Shown here piece by piece: positions 39,080-47,507 of a stretch of 64,000 nucleotides of DNA; within the stretch, counting starts at the first letter, position 1, and the number at the start of each line of letters is the position of its first letter. The DNA lies in the NCBI GenBank assembly GCA_946887295.1, contig CAMPKP010000002.1, positions 10,367 through 74,366 of the forward strand, given 5' to 3'. Below the pieces are notes generated by a model. That model saw only the letters and a list, made by a program, of their open reading frames with translations. It did not search any database and was not told the origin of the DNA. The DNA comes from an uncultured Gemmatimonadota bacterium (lineage in GTDB: Bacteria; Gemmatimonadota; Gemmatimonadetes; Gemmatimonadales; GWC2-71-9). The translations under genes were made by a program, and so were the position numbers.

Positions 39080-40215
39080 ATCTGCACGAGTACCAGGCCC
39101 GGACACTGTTGAAGGCGGTGGGAATTCCGATGTTCGACGGCGACGTCGCATCGACTCCCACCGAGGCCGAGGCTATCGCCCGACGCATCGGGGGCACGGT
39201 GGTGATCAAGGCCCAGGTCCACGCGGGCGGGCGGGGCAAGGCCGGCGGCGTGAAGCTGGCGCGGAATCCCGCCGAGGCAGCGGACGAAGCGGCGCAGATT
39301 CTCGGGATGACCATCAAGGGTCTGACCGTGCACAAGGTCCTCGTGGTCCCGGCGGCCGAGATCGCCACCGAGAGCTACGTCGGGCTCATCATGGACCGGG
39401 AGACCCAGCGCCCCGTCTTCATGGTGAGCTCGGCCGGCGGAGTGGACATCGAGGAGGTCGCGGCGAAGACTCCGGAAAAGATCGTTCGGCTGCCGGTGGA
39501 TCCCACCTACGGTCTCTTTCCCCACCAGGCCCTGTCGCTCGCCTTCGTGCTCTACCGCGATTTCACCCAGGTGAAGGCCGCCGCCAAGATCATGGAGCAG
39601 CTGTATCGCGCATTCGTCGACAACGGCGCATCCCTCGCGGAGATCAACCCGCTGGTGACCACGCCCGACGGCAGGGTGCTGGCCCTGGACGCGAAGGTCG
39701 TCATCGACGACAACGAGTTGTTCTGGCGCCCGGACCTGGGCGTGCTTCGCGACGATTCGGCGGAGGAGCCCAGCGAGGCCGCGGCCCGGCGAGCCAACCT
39801 CTCGTTCATCAAGCTCGAGGGGAACGTGGGCTGCGTGGTGAACGGTGCCGGGCTCGCGATGGCGACCATGGACCTGGTGAAGTACTACGGCGGGGCGCCG
39901 GCCAACTTCCTCGACATCGGAGGCAGCTCGAGCCCGGAGAAGGTCATCAACGCGCTCAAGATCATCACTGCCGACCCGAACGTGAAGGCGATCCTCTTCA
40001 ACATCTTCGGCGGCATCACCCGGACCGACGACGTCGCCAACGGCATCGTCGCCGCGACCCGGCAGTTCAAGGTCGACGTGCCGATCGTGATTCGCCTGAC
40101 CGGCACCAACGAGGCGGAGGCGATCCGGATCCTCAACGAGGTGGGCATGCCGGCGCTGAGCGACATGGACGAGGCGGTGCAGCGGGTGGTGCAGCTGGCG
40201 CGGGAGGGCGCGTGA
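39076..40215 (+). CDS. sucC: Succinyl-CoA synthetase beta subunit
   Basis: SucC is the ATP-grasp, nucleotide-binding subunit that couples succinyl-CoA cleavage to ATP or GTP formation in the TCA cycle. The 379-residue protein begins with [12 protein letters not shown], has [15 protein letters not shown] in the ATP-grasp part, EINPLV and the C-terminal [13 protein letters not shown] and [17 protein letters not shown] 39076 overlaps the carbamate kinase stop and its own stop overlaps sucD, both by 4 bases. Confidence 0.95.
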   Translation: MNLHEYQARTLLKAVGIPMFDGDVASTPTEAEAIARRIGGTVVIKAQVHAGGRGKAGGVKLARNPAEAADEAAQILGMTIKGLTVHKVLVVPAAEIATESYVGLIMDRETQRPVFMVSSAGGVDIEEVAAKTPEKIVRLPVDPTYGLFPHQALSLAFVLYRDFTQVKAAAKIMEQLYRAFVDNGASLAEINPLVTTPDGRVLALDAKVVIDDNELFWRPDLGVLRDDSAEEPSEAAARRANLSFIKLEGNVGCVVNGAGLAMATMDLVKYYGGAPANFLDIGGSSSPEKVINALKIITADPNVKAILFNIFGGITRTDDVANGIVAATRQFKVDVPIVIRLTGTNEAEAIRILNEVGMPALSDMDEAVQRVVQLAREGA

Positions 40216-41102
40216 GCATCTTCGCCGACGCCACGACCCGCCTGCTCATCCAGGGCATCACCGGCCGCGAGGGCTCGTTCCACGCCCGCCAGATGATCGA
40301 GTACGGCACCAACGTCGTGGCTGGCGTGACCCCGGGCAAGGGAGGCCAGACGTTCGAAGGCAAGGTCCCGGTCTTCAACACCGTGGCCGACGCCGTGCGC
40401 GAGACGGGAGCCAACACCTCGGTCATCTACGTGCCGCCGATGGGCGCCGCCGCCGCGATCATCGAAGCGGCCGACGCCGGGATTCCGCTGGTCGTCTGCA
40501 TCACCGAGGGGATTCCGGTCCTGCATATGAGCCGGGCGATGCCTTTCGTGCGGAGCCGCGGCGTGCGCCTGATCGGACCCAACTGCCCGGGCCTCATCAC
40601 GCCCGGTACCCGGTCCAAGATCGGAATCATTCCCGGCAACATCTGCAGCGCCGGCCGGGTGGGCCTGGTCTCCCGGAGCGGCACTCTCACCTACGAAGTC
40701 GTCAATCACCTGACCCGCAGCGGCATCGGACAGAGCACCTGCGTCGGCATCGGCGGCGACCCCATCATCGGCACCAACTTCATCGACTGCCTCGCGGCGT
40801 TCCAGGACGACCCGGAGACCGACGCGATCGTCATGATCGGGGAGATCGGCGGCACCGACGAGCAGAACGCGGCCGAGTTCGTCAAGGGGAGCGTGACCAA
40901 GCCGGTCGTCGGCTTCATCGCCGGCCAGACGGCGCCCAAGGGCCGGCGCATGGGCCACGCCGGAGCCATCATCTCGGGATCGTCGGGCACCGCCGAGGAG
41001 AAGCTCGCCGCGTTCGAGGCGGCGGGCATCGCGATCATGCGCCGGCCGGTCGACGTGGTGGCGCTGCTGAAGCAGCGGCCCAAGGCGAAGCTCTCCACCT
41101 AA
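40212..41102 (+). CDS. sucD: Succinyl-CoA synthetase alpha subunit
   Basis: SucD binds CoA and carries the phosphohistidine intermediate. The 296-residue protein has the CoA-binding [28 protein letters not shown], and the active His249 in [17 protein letters not shown]. It begins at GTG 40212 (GTGA with sucC). ndk follows after 10 bases, which links succinyl-CoA synthetase to nucleoside triphosphate balance. Confidence 0.96.
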   Translation: MSIFADATTRLLIQGITGREGSFHARQMIEYGTNVVAGVTPGKGGQTFEGKVPVFNTVADAVRETGANTSVIYVPPMGAAAAIIEAADAGIPLVVCITEGIPVLHMSRAMPFVRSRGVRLIGPNCPGLITPGTRSKIGIIPGNICSAGRVGLVSRSGTLTYEVVNHLTRSGIGQSTCVGIGGDPIIGTNFIDCLAAFQDDPETDAIVMIGEIGGTDEQNAAEFVKGSVTKPVVGFIAGQTAPKGRRMGHAGAIISGSSGTAEEKLAAFEAAGIAIMRRPVDVVALLKQRPKAKLST

Positions 41103-41112
41103 GGGGGATCGT

Positions 41113-41547
41113 TTGGCATCACTCACGCTCACTCTCGGCATCGTCAAGCCGGACGCGGTCGCAGCCGGCAAGGCCGGGAAGATCCTCGCCCACCTGGAGC
41201 AGGCCGGCTTCGTGGTCCGCGCGACTCGGCTGGTGCGCCTGACGGACCCCCAGGCCGGGGCCTTCTACGAAGTACACCGGGGGCGTCCCTTTTACGACGA
41301 GCTGGTCCGATTCATGGTCAGCGGTCCCTGTCTGCCGATGGCCCTCGAGCGGGCCGACGCGGTCGCGCACCTGCGCACCGTGATCGGCGCGACGGACCCC
41401 GCGGAGGCCGCCGCCGGGACCATCCGGAAGCTCTATGCCGAGTCCAAGGGAAGGAACGCCATCCACGCCTCCGACAGCGCGGAGAACGCCGCCCGGGAAG
41501 TGGGGTTCTTTTTCAGCGAGGGCGAGCTGGCAGGCCTGTGGGGCTGA
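41113..41547 (+). CDS. ndk: Nucleoside diphosphate kinase
   Basis: Ndk equalises the nucleoside triphosphate pools through a phosphohistidine. The 144-residue protein has GIVKPDAV near the N-terminus and the catalytic His118 in [13 protein letters not shown], matching the family length. The start is TTG 41113, preceded by AAGGGGGAT as ribosome-binding site. It closes the carbamate kinase-sucCD operon; a new promoter starts at its stop codon. Confidence 0.96.
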   Translation: MASLTLTLGIVKPDAVAAGKAGKILAHLEQAGFVVRATRLVRLTDPQAGAFYEVHRGRPFYDELVRFMVSGPCLPMALERADAVAHLRTVIGATDPAEAAAGTIRKLYAESKGRNAIHASDSAENAAREVGFFFSEGELAGLWG

Positions 41548-41548
41548 C

Positions 41549-41577
41549 TTGCCTCAAGTCTTTGTCGCGTTTAGCTT
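41549..41577 (+). promoter_or_regulatory. Predicted promoter for yceD-rpmF-fab operon, leaderless type
   Basis: TTGCCT at 41549-41554 and TAGCTT at 41572-41577 have a 17-base spacer. The -10 ends 8 bases before the yceD ATG at 41586, so the transcript should start at or within a base or two of the start codon. No ribosome-binding site is visible upstream of that ATG. Confidence 0.6.
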
Positions 41578-41585
41578 AACGGGCT

Positions 41586-42062
41586 ATGCTGCGCGTGGAC
41601 ATTCGGGACATCGTGCGGGGGCCGGTGCGCACCGTGGGCGAGATCCCGCCGGAGGACCCGACGTTCGAGGGGCTGGGACTGGATCTGGTGGGGCCGGTCA
41701 GGGTCGAGGGTCAGCTTCAGGCGACGGGAGACGGAGAGTACCTCTGGCGAGGTGATCTCCACGGTGTGGTGCGGGGCGAGTGCCGGCGGTGCCTGACCGA
41801 GGTCATCGACGAAGTGGATGTGGAAGTGGACGCCGCGGTGTTCAGCTCCGATCCCGAAGCGGCAGACCATCCGGATTTCTATCCGCTGCCCGAGCGGGCG
41901 GCGGCGGTGGACGTGGGAGCGGTGGTGCGCGAGGAGTTCGCGCTCGCCGCGCAGGCGCACCTTCTTCTCTGTCGGGACGATTGCGCCGGGCTCTGCCCGA
42001 AATGCGGGGCCGACTTGAACGCGGGACCGTGCGCCTGTCACGCACCCGCCGAACCTGTTTGA
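41586..42062 (+). CDS. yceD: YceD/DUF177 family protein
   Basis: DUF177 proteins are almost always encoded next to rpmF, as here, and have been linked to 23S rRNA or large-subunit assembly; the mechanism is not settled. The 158-residue protein has a first Cys pair in [10 protein letters not shown] and a second set near the C-terminus ([18 protein letters not shown], then CAC), likely a zinc site. The usual closing segment ending in LCP-CG is clear. It starts at ATG 41586, directly behind the promoter -10. Confidence 0.88.
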   Translation: MLRVDIRDIVRGPVRTVGEIPPEDPTFEGLGLDLVGPVRVEGQLQATGDGEYLWRGDLHGVVRGECRRCLTEVIDEVDVEVDAAVFSSDPEAADHPDFYPLPERAAAVDVGAVVREEFALAAQAHLLLCRDDCAGLCPKCGADLNAGPCACHAPAEPV

Positions 42063-42069
42063 GGAAACC

Positions 42070-42252
42070 ATGGCAGTCCCGAAGCGCCGGACCTCGAAGA
42101 TGAAGAAGCGCCTGCGGCGGGGTCACCACTCCGGAGCCGGCATGAGCACCCAGCCGTGCCCGCGGTGCAGCTCCCCCAAGCTTCCCCACCGAGTGTGCGA
42201 TTCCTGCGGCTATTACGGCGGCAAGAAGCGGGTCGAGGTCGAGGACGCCTGA
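42070..42252 (+). CDS. rpmF: Ribosomal protein bL32
   Basis: bL32 is a small protein of the large ribosomal subunit. The 60-residue protein starts [17 protein letters not shown] and has a zinc-ribbon with CPRC and CDSC, so this is the zinc-binding form. AGGAA lies just before the ATG. It is flanked by yceD and plsX, the standard gene order. Confidence 0.96.
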   Translation: MAVPKRRTSKMKKRLRRGHHSGAGMSTQPCPRCSSPKLPHRVCDSCGYYGGKKRVEVEDA

Positions 42253-42254
42253 GC

Positions 42255-43268
42255 GTGATTCGCGTCGCGCTGGACGCGATGGGGGGAGACAGCGCTCCGC
42301 GGACTGAGGTCGCTGGAGTGGTGGAGGCGCTCGCGGAGCTGCCCGGCGGATTCCTGGTCCAGCTGGTCGGCCGCTGTGGCGCCATCGAGGCCGAGCTGGC
42401 CCAGCATCCCGGCGTCGATCGCGGCCGCCTCGAGCTCCACGAGGCGGCCGACGTCATTGGGATGAGCGAGAAGCCGCTGCAGGCGGTCCGCAAGAAGCCG
42501 GATTCCAGCATGGTGGTCGGCCTCGGCCTGCAGCGGGACAGCCGGTCCGACGCCTTCATCTCCGCCGGCAACACCGGTGCGATGCTGGCGGGCTCCACCA
42601 TGCTGCTCGGCCTGCACGACGGTGTGGAGCGGGCCACCGTGGCCACGCTCTTCCCGACCGGCGGCGAGCCCGTCCTGGTGCTCGACGGTGGCGCCAACCT
42701 CGACTGCTCCCCCCGCGAGCTGCTCGGCTTCGCCTATCTCGGCACCGTGTACATGCGCGATCTCATGGGGCGGCCCAACCCGGTGGTGGGGCTGCTCAAC
42801 GTGGGCGAGGAGGAGGAAAAGGGCACGGCGATCGTCCGCGAGGCCCACCAGCTGCTCAAGCGCGCGCCGCGCATCAACTACGCCGGCAACATCGAGGGCC
42901 GCGACATCCTGCCCGGCCCCCAGCAGCGCATCCCGGTGGACGTGGTGGTCTGCGACGGCTTCGTCGGCAACATCGTGCTCAAGTTCTACGAGTCCTCGGC
43001 CCGCGTCTTCGTCGGGCTGCTCAAGGAACGCATCCCCGACGCCTTCGACCGGCCGGCCATGGCGGATCTCAACCGCATTCTCGACTACTCCACCTACGGC
43101 GGCGCTCCGCTGCTCGGCGTGAAGGGCGTCTCCATCGTCTGCCACGGCGCGTCCAGCCCCAACGCGATCAAGAACGCGATCCGGGTGGCGGTGCAGGCCG
43201 CGCGCGCGGGACTGAGCCAGCACATCGGCGCGGAGTTCGCCCAGCGGCAGACGGCCACCCCGGCATGA
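42255..43268 (+). CDS. plsX: Phosphate acyltransferase PlsX
   Basis: PlsX converts acyl-ACP to acyl-phosphate for phospholipid synthesis. The 337-residue protein begins VIRVALDAMGGDSAP, the family hallmark, and has AFISAGNTGAMLAGS and VVVCDGFVGNIVLK. The start is GTG 42255, two bases after rpmF. The stop overlaps the fabH ATG by 4 bases. Confidence 0.95.
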   Translation: MIRVALDAMGGDSAPRTEVAGVVEALAELPGGFLVQLVGRCGAIEAELAQHPGVDRGRLELHEAADVIGMSEKPLQAVRKKPDSSMVVGLGLQRDSRSDAFISAGNTGAMLAGSTMLLGLHDGVERATVATLFPTGGEPVLVLDGGANLDCSPRELLGFAYLGTVYMRDLMGRPNPVVGLLNVGEEEEKGTAIVREAHQLLKRAPRINYAGNIEGRDILPGPQQRIPVDVVVCDGFVGNIVLKFYESSARVFVGLLKERIPDAFDRPAMADLNRILDYSTYGGAPLLGVKGVSIVCHGASSPNAIKNAIRVAVQAARAGLSQHIGAEFAQRQTATPA

Positions 43269-44257
43269 TCACCCGGCCCTTCGCGGAGCTGGCGAGCGTC
43301 GGCACCGCCGTGCCCGCAGGCGTGCTCACCAACGAGGACCTGACCCGGACGCTCGACACGTCGGACGAATGGATCGTCGAGCGCACCGGGATCCGGGAGC
43401 GGCGGATCGCCGGGCCGGAGCAGAGCGTCGCCATGCTGAGCCACGAGGCCAGCGAGATCGCGCTCGAGCGCGCCGGCGTCGGTGCGGCCGACCTGGACGC
43501 GATCGTGGTGGCCACCGCGAGCCCCGACCGACTCCTCCCCTCCACCGCCTGCGATCTCCAGGCCCTGCTCGGCGCCCACAACGCCGCCGCCTTCGACGTC
43601 GGCGCCGCCTGTCCCGGCTACATCTACGCGCTGACCGTCGCCGAAGGGCTGATCGCGTCCGGCCAGAGCCGCACCGTGCTGGTGGTGGGCGCCGAGAAGC
43701 TCTCCACGATCACCGACTTCCAGGACCGCTCCACCGCCATCCTGTTCGGCGACGGTGCCGGCGCGTCGGTCGTCCGGCCCTCGTCGCAGCCCGGCCGGGG
43801 CCTGCTGTCCACCTACCTCAAGTCCGACGGACGGCTCGCCCCGCTGCTCTACCGCCCGGGCGGCGGCTCGTCCGATCCGATCAGCGAGAAGGTGGTCTGC
43901 GAGCGGTCGCACTACATGAAGATGGCCGGGCGCGAGGTGTTCAAGGCCGCCGTGCGCGCCATGGCCGAGGCCTGCGACGAGGCGCTGACCCGCGCCGGCG
44001 TCACCTCCGACCAGATCGACCTGCTGGTGCCGCACCAGGCCAATCTCCGCATCATCGAAGCCACCGCCAAGCACGCCGGCATCCCGATGTCGAAGGTGAT
44101 GGTCAACCTCGACCGCTACGGCAACACTTCCTCGGCATCCATCCCCCTGGCGCTGGACCAGGCGCTGGCGGAGGGCCGCGCCGGGCCGGGCTCGCTGGTC
44201 ATGCTCGTGGCGTTCGGAGCAGGGTTCACCTGGGGGAGCGCCGTCGTCCGGTGGTGA
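43265..44257 (+). CDS. fabH: Beta-ketoacyl-ACP synthase III
   Basis: FabH starts fatty-acid synthesis by condensing acyl-CoA with malonyl-ACP. The 330-residue protein has the nucleophile Cys116 in GAACPGYIYAL, the His in VPHQANLRI and the Asn in YGNTSSASIP. It lies in the plsX-fabH-fabD-fabG-acpP-fabF order and overlaps plsX and fabD by 4 bases each. Confidence 0.95.
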   Translation: MITRPFAELASVGTAVPAGVLTNEDLTRTLDTSDEWIVERTGIRERRIAGPEQSVAMLSHEASEIALERAGVGAADLDAIVVATASPDRLLPSTACDLQALLGAHNAAAFDVGAACPGYIYALTVAEGLIASGQSRTVLVVGAEKLSTITDFQDRSTAILFGDGAGASVVRPSSQPGRGLLSTYLKSDGRLAPLLYRPGGGSSDPISEKVVCERSHYMKMAGREVFKAAVRAMAEACDEALTRAGVTSDQIDLLVPHQANLRIIEATAKHAGIPMSKVMVNLDRYGNTSSASIPLALDQALAEGRAGPGSLVMLVAFGAGFTWGSAVVRW

Positions 44258-45177
44258 CGGTGTTGATGTGTCCCGGCCAGGGCGCGCAGCGCGTCGGGAT
44301 GGGAAAGGACCTGGCCGAGCGGTTCCCGGCCGCCCGCGACACGTTCGGCGCCATCGACGAGACCCTCGGCACACCCCTTTCGCGCATCATGTGGGAGGGC
44401 CCCGAGGACGAGCTCACCCTCACGCACAACGCACAGCCTGCGATCCTGGCCCACACCGCCGCCGTCCTCGCCGTGATCGCCGATCGCCTCACGGCGCCGG
44501 CGGCGGCAGCGGGACATAGCCTCGGCGAGTACAGCGCTCACGTGGCGGCGCGCACGCTGACCGTCGCCGACGCGGCCCGCCTGGTCCGCCGGCGCGGGGA
44601 GCTGATGCTCGCGGCGGGATCGGCGCGGCCGGGCGCCATGGCGGCCGTGCTCGGCCTCGCGACGGCCGAGGTGGAGGCCGCCTGCAACCAGGCGTCCGGG
44701 GGCGGAGGCATCGCCGTCGCGGCCAACCTGAACGCGCCCGATCAGACGGTGATCTCCGGCGATCCGGCCGCCGTGGCCGCCGCGGGCGAGGGCTGCCGGG
44801 CGCGCGGGGCCAGGCGTGTGGTCCCGCTCAAGGTGAGCGGCGCCTTCCACTCCCCCCTCATGGCGCCCGCGGTGGACGGCTTGCGCGAGGCCCTCGCCTC
44901 GGTGAGCTTCGCGGACCCGGCCTTCCCGATCGTCGCCAACGCGAGCGGCGGGAGCGTGAGGACCGGGGTGGACGCCAAGCGGCTGCTGGCGGATCAGCTC
45001 ACTGCGCCGGTGCGCTGGGTGGCCTGCATGCGCACGGCGGCCGAGCTGGCGCCCGACGGGACGTTCGTGGAGGTCGGACCGGGCAACGTGCTGTCGGGCC
45101 TGCTGAAGCGGATCGTGCCCGGCGCCAAGGCCGTGGCGGTGGGAACAGCGGACGAAGTCGAGAGATTCCTGGCATGA
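44254..45177 (+). CDS. fabD: Malonyl-CoA:ACP transacylase
   Basis: FabD loads malonyl groups onto acyl carrier protein. The 307-residue protein begins VTVLMCPGQGAQRVGMG and has the catalytic Ser89 in AGHSLGEYSAHV, with the later His in SGAFHSPLM and the EVGPGNVLSGL motif. The start is GTG 44254, overlapping fabH (GTGA). Confidence 0.95.
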   Translation: MTVLMCPGQGAQRVGMGKDLAERFPAARDTFGAIDETLGTPLSRIMWEGPEDELTLTHNAQPAILAHTAAVLAVIADRLTAPAAAAGHSLGEYSAHVAARTLTVADAARLVRRRGELMLAAGSARPGAMAAVLGLATAEVEAACNQASGGGGIAVAANLNAPDQTVISGDPAAVAAAGEGCRARGARRVVPLKVSGAFHSPLMAPAVDGLREALASVSFADPAFPIVANASGGSVRTGVDAKRLLADQLTAPVRWVACMRTAAELAPDGTFVEVGPGNVLSGLLKRIVPGAKAVAVGTADEVERFLA

Positions 45178-45914
45178 CCGCCATCGACCTCACCGGGCAG
45201 GTGGCCCTGGTCACCGGGAGCACCCGTGGTATCGGGCTGGCCATCGCCCGCGCCATGCACGCGGCCGGCGCGAAGGTGGCGATCGTGGGTCGCGACGCGG
45301 AGCGGGCCCGCGCGGTCGCGGCCGAATTCGGCGATCGCGCCGCCGGTGTCGGCTGCGACGTGGCGGTGGCGGAGCAGGTGGAGGCGGCGCTGGTCGCGGC
45401 GGAGTCCGCGCTCGGGCCCATCGACATCCTGGTCAACAACGCGGGACTCACCCGGGACAACATCCTGGTCCGCCTGACGGACGCGGAGTGGGACGCCGTG
45501 CTCGACGCCAACCTGAAGGGGGCGTTCCACACCACCCGCGGCGTGATCAAGGGGATGATGAAGCGCCGCCGCGGCCGCATCATCAACGTCAGCAGCATCA
45601 TCGGTCTGGTCGGCAACAAGGGGCAGGCCAACTACGCGGCGAGCAAGGCGGGACTGATCGGATTCACCAAGTCGGTGGCGAAGGAGTACGCCGGCCGCGG
45701 AATTCTGGCCAACTGCATCGCGCCCGGGTACATCGAGACCGACATGACCAGCGGCTTGCCCGATGCCGCGAAGGCCACATTATTACAGGGCATTGCGTTG
45801 GGGCGCCTGGGACGGCCCGAGGACGTGGCCGGCGCGGCCCTGTTCCTCGCCTCCGATCTTGCCGCCTACATCACCGGCCAGGTGCTGGTGGTCGATGGTG
45901 GAATGATCATTTGA
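45174..45914 (+). CDS. fabG: 3-oxoacyl-ACP reductase
   Basis: FabG is the NADPH-dependent reductase of the elongation cycle. The 246-residue short-chain dehydrogenase has the cofactor motif TGSTRGIGLAIA, NNAGLTRDN, the active-site Tyr154 and Lys158 in YAASKAGLIGF, and the substrate-loop IAPGYIETDMT. It overlaps fabD by 4 bases and is 30 bases upstream of acpP. Confidence 0.95.
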   Translation: MTAIDLTGQVALVTGSTRGIGLAIARAMHAAGAKVAIVGRDAERARAVAAEFGDRAAGVGCDVAVAEQVEAALVAAESALGPIDILVNNAGLTRDNILVRLTDAEWDAVLDANLKGAFHTTRGVIKGMMKRRRGRIINVSSIIGLVGNKGQANYAASKAGLIGFTKSVAKEYAGRGILANCIAPGYIETDMTSGLPDAAKATLLQGIALGRLGRPEDVAGAALFLASDLAAYITGQVLVVDGGMII

Positions 45915-45944
45915 GTGACCCTGAATCTCCCAATCGAGGACCAC

Positions 45945-46184
45945 ATGAGCAACGTCGAAGAGAAGGTCAAGGACATCATCGTCGAGGAGCTGGGCGTGGA
46001 GCGCGAGAAGCTGACCAGTGAGGCGAGCTTCATGGAGGACCTCGGCGCGGACAGTCTGGACACCGTCGAGCTGGTCATGGCCTTCGAGAAGGAGTTCGAC
46101 ATCGACATCCCCGACGAGGACGCGGAGAAGCTCCGCACCGTGGGCGACGCGATGAATTATCTCCACGAGAAGATCGGGAAGTAA
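45945..46184 (+). CDS. acpP: Acyl carrier protein
   Basis: The 79-residue acidic carrier holds growing acyl chains on a phosphopantetheine arm. The attachment Ser37 is in [13 protein letters not shown]. The ATG at 45945 with GAGGA five bases upstream is the correct start; a longer frame from 45915 would add ten residues that homologues lack. fabF begins one base after the stop. Confidence 0.96.
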   Translation: MSNVEEKVKDIIVEELGVEREKLTSEASFMEDLGADSLDTVELVMAFEKEFDIDIPDEDAEKLRTVGDAMNYLHEKIGK

Positions 46185-46185
46185 A

Positions 46186-47427
46186 TTGACGCGACGTGTC
46201 GTCGTCACCGGCCTCGGGCTGGTGACACCGGTCGGCAATGACGTGGATTCCACCTGGTCCGCCCTGCTCGCGGGCACCCCGGGCGCGGCGCCGATCATGA
46301 AGTTCGACCCCTCGCAGCTCTCGGTCCGTTTCGCCTGCGAGGTGAAGGGGTTCGATCCGCTGCAGTACATCGACAAGAAGGAGGCGCGAAGGTACGATCT
46401 CTTCGCGCAGTTCGCCATCGCGGCGGCGCATCAGGCGGTCACCCAGGCCGGGCTGGACCGCAAGCTGCCCTCCGCCGATCGTACCGGCGTCGTGATCGGC
46501 AGCGGCATCGGCGGCATGCAGACCTACGAAGACAACTGCAAGGCATACCTCACGAAGGGTCCCGATCGGGTCTCCCCGTTCTTCGTGCCGATGTTCATCC
46601 CCGACATCGCCGCCGGACTGGTGTCCATCCGCTACGGGCTCAAGGGCCCCAACTTCGCCACCGTGTCGGCCTGCGCGTCCTCGGCTCACGCGATCGGCGA
46701 GTCGTTCAACCTGATCCGCCACGGGCGCGCCGATGCGATGGTGACCGGTGGCGCCGAGGCGTCCATCACCGGCCTCACCGTCGCGGCCTTCTCCAACATG
46801 AAGGCGCTCTCCAGCAGGAACGACTCGCCGGAGACGGCGAGCCGCCCGTTCGACCGCGATCGGGACGGCTTCGTGCTGGCCGACGGCGGGGCGATCGTGG
46901 TGCTCGAGAGCCTCGAGCACGCGCAGGCCCGCGGCGCCCGGATCCTGGGCGAGGTGCTGGGCTATGGGGCGAGCGGCGACGCCTATCACATCACGTCTCC
47001 GGCGGAGCATGGTGAGGGTGCCCAGCGTGCCATGCGCGCCTGTCTCGATGACGGAAAGATCGATCCCACCCGGGTGGGCTACATCAACGCCCACGGCACC
47101 TCCACGCCTCAGGGTGACGTCGCCGAGACCGAGGCGGTGAAGGCGGTGTTCGGGGAACAGGCCCGGAAGCTCGTGTTCGGCTCGACCAAGTCCATGACCG
47201 GCCACCTGCTTGGCGCCGCCGGCGCGCTCGAGTTCGGGATCTCGCTGCTGACGACCACCTGCGGCGTCATCCCCCCCACGATCAACCAGTTCAACCCCGA
47301 TCCGGAATGCGACCTCGACTGCGCCCCCAACCGCAAGGTCGAGCGCCAGGTGGACGTCGCGATCTCCAACTCCTTCGGATTCGGCGGACACAACGTCAGC
47401 CTCGCCCTGAGCTCCTTCAGACCATAA
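46186..47427 (+). CDS. fabF: Beta-ketoacyl-ACP synthase II
   Basis: FabF elongates acyl-ACP in fatty-acid synthesis. The 413-residue thiolase-fold enzyme has Cys163 in VSACASSAHAI, His in NAHGTSTPQGD and His in SMTGHLLGAAGA, the Cys-His-His triad. The start is TTG 46186, right after acpP. A hairpin begins at the base after its stop codon. Confidence 0.95.
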   Translation: MTRRVVVTGLGLVTPVGNDVDSTWSALLAGTPGAAPIMKFDPSQLSVRFACEVKGFDPLQYIDKKEARRYDLFAQFAIAAAHQAVTQAGLDRKLPSADRTGVVIGSGIGGMQTYEDNCKAYLTKGPDRVSPFFVPMFIPDIAAGLVSIRYGLKGPNFATVSACASSAHAIGESFNLIRHGRADAMVTGGAEASITGLTVAAFSNMKALSSRNDSPETASRPFDRDRDGFVLADGGAIVVLESLEHAQARGARILGEVLGYGASGDAYHITSPAEHGEGAQRAMRACLDDGKIDPTRVGYINAHGTSTPQGDVAETEAVKAVFGEQARKLVFGSTKSMTGHLLGAAGALEFGISLLTTTCGVIPPTINQFNPDPECDLDCAPNRKVERQVDVAISNSFGFGGHNVSLALSSFRP

Positions 47428-47456
47428 CGGCCCGCAGTGCTGGCACCGCCGGGCCG
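47428..47456 (+). terminator. Hairpin directly after fabF, possible terminator
   Basis: CGGCCCG at 47428-47434 pairs with CGGGCCG at 47450-47456, and an inner GTGC/GCAC pair can extend it. It begins at the base after the fabF stop. No T-run follows, so termination efficiency is uncertain. Confidence 0.45.
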
Positions 47457-47464
47457 CCCCGGTG

Positions 47465-47470
47465 TAGATT
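47465..47470 (+). promoter_or_regulatory. Candidate -10 element for mqnE operon
   Basis: TAGATT at 47465-47470 lies 37 bases before the mqnE ATG. The best -35 is CTGGCA at 47440-47445 with a long 19-base spacer, inside the fabF hairpin. An AAGGAGAT ribosome-binding site follows at 47496-47503. Confidence 0.4.
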
Positions 47471-47507
47471 GAGGCATCCGTTACCTCCGTAGCCGCAAGG
47501 AGATAGG

